Source: Sipunculus nudus
Lineage: Eukaryota; Annelida; Sipuncula; Golfingiida; Sipunculidae
NCBI GenBank assembly: GCA_026874595.1
Contig: CM049310.1
Coordinates: 35,729,558-35,793,557 of the forward strand
Length of the DNA: 64,000 bases
Direction: 5' to 3'
Shown here piece after piece: positions 51,123 to 61,400 of this stretch (its first letter is position 1; each line of letters begins with the position of its first letter). The position numbers and the translations under genes are program-made. Under the pieces are notes generated by a model. That model worked only from the letters and a program-made list of their open reading frames with translations, was not told the origin of the DNA and did no database searches.

Positions 51123-51690
51123 TCCAGGGATATGTGCAGGGATTAAGGATTGTAAATGGGGCTACCAGTCATACGTAGGGAAAGCTGTCTCAGATATGTG
51201 ATAATGTAAATTTTTAGGGCACTACACCAAATAACTCCTGAAGTATATATCACTTTCAGCAAAAATACAGATCCAAATAGACCCAGAATGGTCACCACGC
51301 AAAACCAGTTGTATAGATTGGGCCATCAGTAATGCGTACGAGAAATTATGATAGCCAAGATGCATAAACATGCAAAATTTCAGGCATATAAATACATCGA
51401 ACCACTACTGGGATGTATATGTGAGATTGTCACTCAAAATAAAGGCACGGATGGCCGCCACAAACATAAATATTAGTTGGTGCTAACAGACTTGCGAACA
51501 GTTAAAGCCAACCAAGATCTGCGGAGATGCAAATTTTCAGGCTGGTACGTCAAACCACTTCCGATATATGCGCATCAATGAATGCTACGAAGTCACGCTT
51601 ATATAGGTGGCGCCACCGGTATTTCGTGCGAGAATGCTATCCAAGATGTATGGACGTGCAACATTTCAGGCTAAATATTATTTGACAGTT
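50870..51690 (+). repeat. Third, degenerate family-1 copy (intergenic)
   Basis: It includes the unit phrases GACGCA(C/T)...AGATGGACGC, TTTCAGG(C/T), and a perfect GGTGGCGCCACC at 51606-51617, interrupted by a (TA)n run at 51062-51119. No 3' hairpin is visible, so it is truncated. Confidence 0.5.
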
Positions 51691-52269
51691 AATGCACAGG
51701 TCAGATATATCTTCAACTTAAAGGTGCCCCCATTCACCTACCATTTTAAAAAGAATTTATGTGATTTCCGGCTTCCTCTGTGTATATATTAATTACCTAC
51801 GAGTATAATTTGGTCGTGAAAAATTCTTATATGGCATTCGTGAAGGATGTATATGACCTTGTTTATCAACAACATGTTTGTAAACACAGCAATTTAACAA
51901 ATATGTTAGTGATGATTAAACAAGATATTGGTAAAACATGCAGACCAAAACTATAGTTAGTTAGTATGTAATAAATCCAATCTAGATTAGTTAAAAATGC
52001 GATCAAAAAGAATGGTTGCTGTGACCATGAGATTAGTTGGAAACATATATCGGGCTGATTAGAATGATTCTCATTCCTTGGTCAAATTCTATTGAATTAT
52101 AAACTTAATTTTTAGGCCTACCTGTAGGTCTCTCTGAGTATAATATGCCTATTGCTAATATGCGACTTATACGCTAATCGATTATAACTTTCTAATTTGC
52201 ACATTCCAGGTTGCCCATGGTATGATCATGATATGAATATTATATGATATGATTTTTATGTAACATACA

Positions 52270-52480
52270 CCGTATGTAGAAGCGGATCCGGTTGGTAGTG
52301 GTGGTGGGGGGTGGGGGGAGCGGATCAGCCTTTTCGAGCCGCTGTAACTTTTAAGGGTTTCGGACCAATTATTTGAGGCCTGGGGCCCCCTTTTCTGGAC
52401 GGGGGACTTTTTCTTAGGACTAGTCATTGAACCTCCTGGGTTTGACCCCTCCTTTTCCGAAATCATGGATCCGCCCCGGT
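52270..52480. repeat. Possible short inverted-ended repeat
   Basis: GC-rich segment bounded by GCGGATCC (about 52283) and GGATCCGCC (about 52468) in inverted orientation, with a G-rich run (52303-52320) near the left end. It may be a small non-autonomous element. A minus-strand open frame across it has no recognisable product. TA (52513-52548) and TAA/ATT (52685-52800) microsatellites follow. Confidence 0.35.
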
Positions 52481-52510
52481 ATAGGAATTAAGGTATATAT
52501 ATGTCATGAT

Positions 52511-52548
<38 letters not shown>

Positions 52549-52743
52549 CTCATGATAGGCCTAGACACAGTTCTTATATGACAGGTGTAGGCCTATATAG
52601 CCTATATGATAACTGATATGATGGGATATTTTTCTTTTCGGCAAAAAAAAAACTTATGATCGCTTAATACCGAAAAGCATCCCTTTAATTATTATTATTA
52701 ATTTTATTATTTTTATTATAATTATAATTATTGTTATTAATAT

Positions 52744-52798
<55 letters not shown>

Positions 52799-53052
52799 TT
52801 TTAATTATTATTTAATTATTCGTGACACGGAATCTTAATTCACTCTCCAGTACAAGCAGATTCCGATTCGCATTGAACATTAAGTATTGCATAACCTGTT
52901 TAAAAAATGGTCCAATTACAAATGATATTAACTTAATATACCCAATTAGATTAGCCATTTGGATTACGTTACATTCAATGTAAGTGGCCTCGTATGGTTC
53001 CGTGAGCTAATTATTCATGGAAGGCCTTGGCTCAGTCTGGACTCGCCGTGTT

Positions 53053-53214
53053 TATGCCCAGCAACCACATGCTGATTGGTATCCATGTTCCGGGGCCGTC
53101 GCCATGTTTGTTTCCCCTGGATACAGAGCCGCGGACGGGACCGTGTTATGTGGTGGATGGAATGAACCTTTAAATTGATGTCGTGAGCGCACATTGTCCC
53201 ATCCACACCTCAAA
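53053..53214 (+). promoter_or_regulatory. AK5-like proximal promoter and 5' leader
   Basis: Within 165 bp upstream of the start codon are an inverted CCAAT box (ATTGG, 53075-53079), an ETS-like TTCCGG (53088-53093), and a half-good RFX X-box-like TATGCCCAGCAAC (53053-53065). Very short upstream reading frames start at 53148, 53162 and 53178; all end before the main start. Which lie in the mRNA depends on an unknown transcription start. Confidence 0.4.
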
Positions 53215-53295
53215 ATGTCTGTCGTACACAATAACGTCACCCCAGAGGATGCCAAGTCCTACCTGTCACGCCGGGAAATTCCCCAGCTTTTTGAG
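53215..53295 (+). CDS. AK5: AK5-like exon 1 with start codon
   Basis: 81 nt, ending before GTAAGT. It encodes MSVVHNNVTPEDAKSYLSRR then EIPQLFE, almost the same as vertebrate AK5 NDAKEYLARREIPQLFE near its N-terminus. The start has AAA before ATG, with A at -3. Confidence 0.9.
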
Positions 53296-55372
53296 GTAAG
53301 TTGTTATTAATGACACGCTGGCAGGTTCTCTTAAAAACATGGAGGACAACTTAGTTGGGTTGACATGTCTGTGGATACTGACAACCGTCAACAAAACCAA
53401 ACTCTGACCACTCCCTGCTTAGTTTCTATCAACCAAAGTGGACTTTTCGCATAACATAGTTTGATGTCAATAATTTAAAATTCGGAATTAACATTAATTA
53501 AAGATATTGTAATGATTGGTGAACTTCTTCAACTATATTGTACTTAAATAAATTATATTACATCTCTTTTTAAAGTGTGATGATATCATTTTACATTTAA
53601 ATATAATACAGGCTTTATTTAATTGATATTAAATTGGTCTTCCTTTATTTAATATAATTATTAATTTTGTAGCAATCCGAAATCCTATTAACTGTGTACA
53701 CAAACTTTACTTTTACCAGTGTTGGAGTAAATAAAATCTTAAAGATTTTTGTTTTGCTAAAACTGGTTGTAACATTAGAGCAATTAATGAATAATACATT
53801 ATAGATTAGGTGCCTACCGGAAAAATCATATATATATGAAATGAATATATATTTTCTTGCCTAGGTGCAAGGTGGAGAATAACACACCTGGGGACCCAGG
53901 CTCCATATCAGTTATGAACCCATAACAAATAGTTTTCATGCTAAAGAGGGCAATATATTTGATGGGGACAGAGTTAAAATAGAGTGGTGATCAACTGATA
54001 TGTAAACCATTGCATCCCTTCGGTCAGTATCTTTAAATTCATATGCACTTCTCCTTGATAAAGTAAACCCAGTAGGCACCTATTCTATAATAATACTGTA
54101 ACATTTAATCTTTAACGTTATTATAAGAGGTCTCTTGGTTCTGGTATAATTTAGCTTTTTTATATTTATTAACAACAAATGATTAGATTTTTTTTTTTAT
54201 AAAATTAAGGTAAAATACTACCAAAAAATTGATCCACTGCAAAAAGGATCGCTTAAAAGAGCTAGATGAATGTGAACCTTACTTGTGTTAATGGTGGTGG
54301 TATTCATAATTGTGACATTTGTCTCATTAATAGTGGATCTCTAAATATTGTGTTAAGCCAGGTACCAATTCACAATACTAGCTAGTGCTCCCTGGTCACA
54401 CATACTAACCAACGGATAGGTACATTATTTATTGTTAATTCATCATATATTTGAGACCTTTTTATTTTCATCAACTTCATGATCACTATCTCTATAATAT
54501 AATATCTTTAACATCTTTGTTCAGATATCACAAGCCAATGCTTCATTCAGTGTAAAGGGAAAAAATGAATTGGTATTTTGTCTAATTAAATTACTTGAAG
54601 AGGTATATGGTAACATTTATATTTATTAAAGTAATGATAATAATATTATTATGAATTCATAAGAAGCAGCTCTAGTTCATTGTATCAAGTGTAATTATTC
54701 TTAGTTTTGGCATTGTCACTTAAATTCATATATATATGCCTTAAACCATATGGTCATTCCATGTTGGCCCAATCAGAGCTGATAAAGAGGACTTAATGTA
54801 TCCAATTATATAAATTAGTATGAAGATCTAGGAGAGCTCCTCTTGATCCATCACCAGTCATCCAGGGCCTCTTAAACCTATAGCTTTTTAAAGAAAGTAA
54901 CGAGTGATAATCAATATTAATTACCAGGATAAAATGAGGTCATTCATCCTAGGAATCCTTATCCTGGCTAATCTTGCTTACTTTCTTTACAGGTATATTA
55001 TTGCATTCTGTTTATATTAACCCACCAGTTGTGCCCATTTGCATGTGAGGTTTTGTACAAACCTTTCTGACCTTGGGCTAAGGCTCTGGCCATTTTAAAT
55101 GTATAGTGGTGTATTAACATTCATGTTACCAAATCTGTTGTAATGAATGTTGTAGCAGACCTTCAGTACAGTGAGATGATGTCCTGTATATATACTGGCT
55201 ACAGTAACATTAGCTATTCACTATTAAATTCACAATGTTTTGTAAATTATACAGATTGTTCAGACTTCCACTGTTTCATTTTTAGTAGACTTTTTTTTTC
55301 TTTTTTGTATTCAGATTACATAAATGGTAATAAGTTTTACTTTATACTAATAAATATTTTTATGTATGTATG

Positions 55373-55424
<52 letters not shown>

Positions 55425-58400
55425 TATATATATAAATTTTTTACCAATTTCTGTGCATCAGATCCTTAGAATTTCAGTACTTTTTTTATTTTCATCACTG
55501 TTTTTTTAATTAACTTTTGACTGGAGCTTTTCTTGAATGGGAGAGAGGAAGCCTTATAAAACTTGAGTGCATTTGGTACAGCTCCAGAAGCCTACAAAGA
55601 TGCAGGACCATTGAATCCTGTTCATGGTTGACAACTTCCCTTTGGTGACATGAGTATCGATTTCACATCAAAGATGAACACAATATTTAACTGACAGTTC
55701 ATTAGCCGGGTCACCTGCGGAGATGGAGACTAGCAGGTCGTTAATGCTCCAATAGACGACAGTTCTACATCATCTTCCTCGGATCAATAAGCTAATGTCT
55801 TACCGAGGATGAGTTATTGGTGTTACATCCATAGGTGAGATCAAGGACGCCTGATCAAGGATGCATGCCTGTTTCCATGGCAGCAGTACTGTCTTAGCTG
55901 TTTTTATTATTTTTTCAGCTCAAGGATACAAAAATGCTGCCTTTATCTCTAATTATTCACATAAAATAATTTTTGTTCATCAAGATTTTAAATCTGTTAC
56001 TTTTTATATGCTGAATGTATTAAAATCCTCAGAACCACTAAATTTAAAAAAGCCCACATTTTCCTTGTTATCCATTTTTATATTTTAATGTTTACATAAT
56101 TAACATAAAATGTAACCAGATGGTTGTGATAATTTATAATGTTCAGATGTGGATAGCCTGAAAGGATTTGTATTTTATTGATATAATATTTTGTTCTGGC
56201 TAATGATTCCTTATGTCAAATATTCTGCAGGTCCAAAGAACCTATTTCAAATTACAATATTACAGTATGACCTATTACAGTAATGCACTGTTTAGTATAC
56301 TTAGTTCACTTGTTAATCTCAGTCTTTCATCATGGCTTTGTATCTGTTTGTCCCTGTCTCACAGTCTTCTTATTTAGTGAATAGTAATTTAATAAAATCG
56401 ATATTTTGTGAAATGGTGGACTTGGAAGCAATAATTAAGGAGCTGTCTCAGCTTCAGAATGCCAGGTCTCTGCTCAGATGTTGATCCAGGAATGTTTCTT
56501 CTGTTTCAAGAACACAGTCTGCCAGGAGGGGGCCACCAGTGGTGCTGATGGTTGTATCTATGATTTCAGTGAAACAAGTTAACAAGATAAATATCCCTGA
56601 TTGGCAGAGGTATGCACTCTGTTAGTGCTCTCTACTTACATGAATAGTACAAAAAAAAAGTATATTTATATGTTTTCTCTCCTCAACAGAGCCTGATGAC
56701 GGGATTGATGTACCACAGACCAGATGACCACATACATTACCTGCAGAGCTGTCTGGAGAAGGTCAGAGAGAAAGGGCTGGACACGGTGCGATGGAACCTA
56801 TTTATAGAACAACGTAGTAAGACCCCACTTCCCCCGATACCCCCTGGAAGCCGTGAAAATGGCCGAGTAGTCCCCCCACCCAGAGAACCTAGCTATATCC
56901 AAGGTTAGTATAATTATAAATTATTAATTATATATATAATGGTTATTGCCAAAACAACCTGCATTAATAACTTCCTGAAATTTACAGTGCCCATGTATAA
57001 CCAATTTAAAATTTCAATGGTACTTTTTATTTAGTTATGATTCCCTTGCTATTAGTGCATTACATAACATTTTCATATTTAATATAATTTCAGTGGAATT
57101 TTGTTATCGTCTTCATGTCCTAACAAAAATTGTGTACATTAGGCAGAAATCAGTGTGGTCTAGCATTTTTACTTTACCTTTTTTGTATATTTCATTAAAA
57201 ATATCATATGATCAGGGAAAAGCATGATAATAACAGATTTTTTTTGCTACAGAGGTAAAACTAAAGCACTACACAACAAAGGAAATCTTATCAAAATTGT
57301 ATTATTTTATCTTCTTGGAAGATGAAAATCAAAATTTTTTATGTGTACGTGGGCGGTGTATAAGAAACCATACTTTTTTTTTTGCCTTATGAGTATGTTT
57401 CTTGAAATATTTTCTTTCTATTTATAATCTCTACAAGACTGCTGTATTGTTGTAAGAAGTAATGTTTATCAGGTAGAAAAAACACACCTCTTGCATATGA
57501 AATTGGCATAACACACATGACTTTTTGGCACTCTGCTAGGAGACTGTTTTCTTAGTTGTCTTTCTGACTGATTTGAACCAAGTGAGGCAGCTCCAGACTA
57601 TCTGAAGCATAATAAGCTTGAAATTAACAGACTCTGAGTGTTTCTGTGATATGATGCAATTAGACATGAAATCAGCTTGAAGTTTTTGATCCACTTTCCG
57701 TCCACAGTTTCCTGGTGCTCCTGTATTGATTGAGTGAGACTAAGGAGTATGTTTACCCAGTATGAAACTGCAGGCTCCTGCCAAGTGTCTATCAATTATT
57801 ACTCCTTATGATCCATTGTGAATAGCCAAGTGAAAATTTTGCAAAAAGTGATATAGTGTACATAGTCCTTGGAAATAATCATGCAGCTTGTTTACATATT
57901 CCTGTAGAATTCTGGTTTTCCATAAGTCCAGTTCGTTATGACTTAACAACGTGAAAGCAATTTCTGTTATCATCAGATTTGGTCCAGCTGTTTGTCTGTC
58001 TGGCCATCTACTTGTAGGCCACAGTTTGTGACTTAATGCTATAGTTTGAACTTGTAATTTGAATATTGTGTGCATCAGGACAAGTTCTTCTGTTTGTCCT
58101 ATATAGCTGCCTCCCTGTTTATTCATTTATTAATTGTAACCCCATTACCATGGGTTGTATGGTAAAACATAATTATAAATGTTAAACCTACTAATAAATA
58201 TTTGGAAAAGTCCAAATTTCAGGTATTGTTATCACTAGAGAACTATATTCTTCTAACAAGAAAAGCATGTTTACCTACATGTTTGACTGTTTGTCTGTTG
58301 GTTTGTCAGAGATTCAGGCAATAAAATAGTGACCAAATTTTCACAATGTCTGATTTCAGTGTGTCTTAGTATTGTTAAGATTCTTGCCATTAGAATGCCA

Positions 58401-61400
58401 GTACAGTGTATTTAGATTGTCCAGCCCAAGTTGTTAACCGAAGGAGACTTTTTATTCATGTGGACCCCCTTTCTAGATCCCTTATTATCACTTCACAAGA
58501 CGTATACCCTGAAATTAGGGTTTCATCAGACGTAATGAACAAACCTTGACCAGAACAACAAATGTATGAATTTAATGAGTACTTAAAAAGCCACAGTGAC
58601 AAGCTCATAACATAGCCTGAGGAAGTTTATTGCCAGCCAGGGCAGCCTGACAGTTCCCCAGAATATCACCAGGTCTCAGCTTAGCCTTATTGACACAATA
58701 AACAGGTCCTACCTGGAGTGCGGCACTGTGTGATCAAGACTAATGTACACATTGTGTGGTGCTCTGAGGACAGTTTTTAGCATATCACCATACCTTAAAC
58801 CAATATACATAAGACTTCAGAAGAATGCAAATTAAAGCATAAAACCCAGATTATTGTATCTCTATCCAGCACACATTTTATCCTGGTGAAATAACTTTAT
58901 TGTTGCACCAATAACTTGATTATTTATCTGTAATCAACAGTTAAGCATAAATTATTCACTATCCTTGGTTATATCAAATAAATTTTTTCCTGTTTGATCA
59001 AATTATTTAAGACCAGGAAATAAATGCCATAGGATAATATTTATCAGGTATATATTTTTAATGAAAACAATTCTGAATTATTGCCTGTGCAAATGCCGAA
59101 TCATATACAAGCACAAACCTTGGCCACTGATGTTTGATAGTTGACACACCATGGTAACTGCTTTAGACCATAGTACTTTTGAGAGCACAACAAGGATGGA
59201 CTTTCACAATTAGAATACAGGAAATAATTTTGATTCTTAGCTAGTCCTTGAGCTTAACCATAGAAAACATAATCATGAACTTGACTAACACAATGGCTTT
59301 TCTTAAATGGCAATGCCATAAGATACATGCTGGATGGAGGCTGCCTCATCTAATGTATGCTGGAGGGAAGTAATCTCCTAACCTATGCTTAGACTAAGCC
59401 ACCAAAGGTTCTAATTGGCTTTCCCCAGGGCAGCCCATTGTTCTAAGAGGAACATGTTGCGGGTTAGTCCATTGTAGTGACGGATGGATACCTGAGATAT
59501 CTTACAATATGAGATAAAAATCGAATCTGCATGTGATGCAAGTATTAAACTCATAATACTTGTAAAATAAGCAAACTGCACATGTTCTTTGAGTTATTAC
59601 ATGAATTTGTGTGATTTGTTAACAGAGCGATCAGACCTTGACCTCAAGAGGAACAGCCCTCTGCCACCAATTGGACAAAGCCCAGAACCTCAAGACAGCT
59701 ACAAGAATGCGACAGCACCAGTACCAGAACAAGTTGACCGCATGGTCCTGCCACCATGTCCCATTGTGCTTGTACTTGGTCAGTATAAAATAAAAGTAAA
59801 CATAAACAGATTGTAGCAAAATAAGTCTAAGAATGAACTTGACTGTCAGCTGATGTAACTTGGGTCCAGTTTGGGTAGTGATACTATATTTGATGTTGTA
59901 TTTAATTATTTAGAAAAAGTTAGAATTATCAATTTAATGTTTCAGAGTTTTATTTCCTTCCTTATATGATAAAAAAGAAATATTATAATTGATTTTACTA
60001 TTACTCAACACTGCTGTTATTGTCTATTGACTGCAGAATACAGTGAATATATACACTGGGACTTGAGTATATGGCAGATAGCCCTTCTGAGGCATAACAT
60101 ATATTTCAGTATTATTGTACATAAGTGTACATGCTTTATGATTTTAATTAAAAAAGGGAATAATTAACTAACAGGCTGTATAGAGAGAAATACATGATCA
60201 TAACATAGAGGTTTTCATATTCAGTAGTGATATTGGTGATGTAAGCTCATCTGATAACCTAAGACTGTCCATATGGCTTATACATTGGTTACCAGTAGTC
60301 TTATACCCAAGATTTAACAGTATATTATGTTTTACACTTCAGAAGACTTTGACATATCTGTTTTGTTCTACAGGAGGACCAGGGAGTGGTCGAGCTACAC
60401 AGTGCAGGAAGCTGATTGGACGATACCCTGGCTGGGTGCATCTGTCCATGGGCGATCTTTTGAGGGAGAACATCTTCAAGAAAGGCAATGCTGATGTCAA
60501 ATGGGGCGCCATCAGTGATCTGGTATCACAGGGAGAAATGGCACCGGAGGTAGGTTCTGTCAGTAACAAGGAATTATCTTTTGTTACCTTTATTTTAATT
60601 TATTTTAATGGTCACCATAATAATATTATTTTAATCATTCCAATGTTTTCATTCCATATCCCGTTTTTGATTGGGCAGGATTTAAGTATCTTGAATACTT
60701 TGGGACTTCAGGAATATATTGATAAAATTATAAAAGTTGATTACGGTAATAAATTAATCAAGCATCTACTGGTTTTTTCTATCTCCCATCATGTGTATAT
60801 GAAATTATTTACTTGGTATGATTAATATTTAGGGTATAACTAATAGTCAGAACACCATCTACTCAAATATTTTTTTATGATTATATCTGTGTAAGCTAGA
60901 AGCATTTTGACACTAAATTTCTATATTGACATCAGTGGTGCAGCACCATGCCTGATATATGAAAACACCCATATATAAATGTTTTTTTATGAAGTTTGGT
61001 GCTGAAGAAGGAATTCCTGTCTTTTTAACCAGATTTCCTCTCTTATTTTAGGATGTGACAGTTGACCTCATCAAGAAGAGCATTCAGGGTCAGATGAAAG
61101 CAACAGGAATCATCATCGAGGGTTACCCACGCACCATGGGCCAGGTCAGAGAGTATGAGAGACTGGTAAGTGTTCAAATATAGATTTAGTACATACTGGA
61201 CTTTAGTGGAATTGTTACCGGAATAGTTGTGAAATTTTCATTTAAAGTCTTTTACTTTTGGTTTGGTAGGATACTGATGGTCTCTGGTTTGAACTCCGTT
61301 TATGGCAGCTAGATTACCACTTAGATTTCAGATCATATAATATTCTGAGCACATTAGGCTTCACCCATCATCTTTTCCTGGCTAGAAACCAGCTACGGCT

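Noticed and set aside
52182-52466. Minus-strand frame of 94 codons between the two genes
   Set aside because: Coincides with a GC-rich repeat-like block with inverted GGATCC ends; no splice context or homology.
47168-53214. Shared bidirectional promoter for UBR4 and the AK5-like gene
   Set aside because: The start codons are 6 kb apart with several repeats between; each gene has its own promoter-like motifs close to its start.
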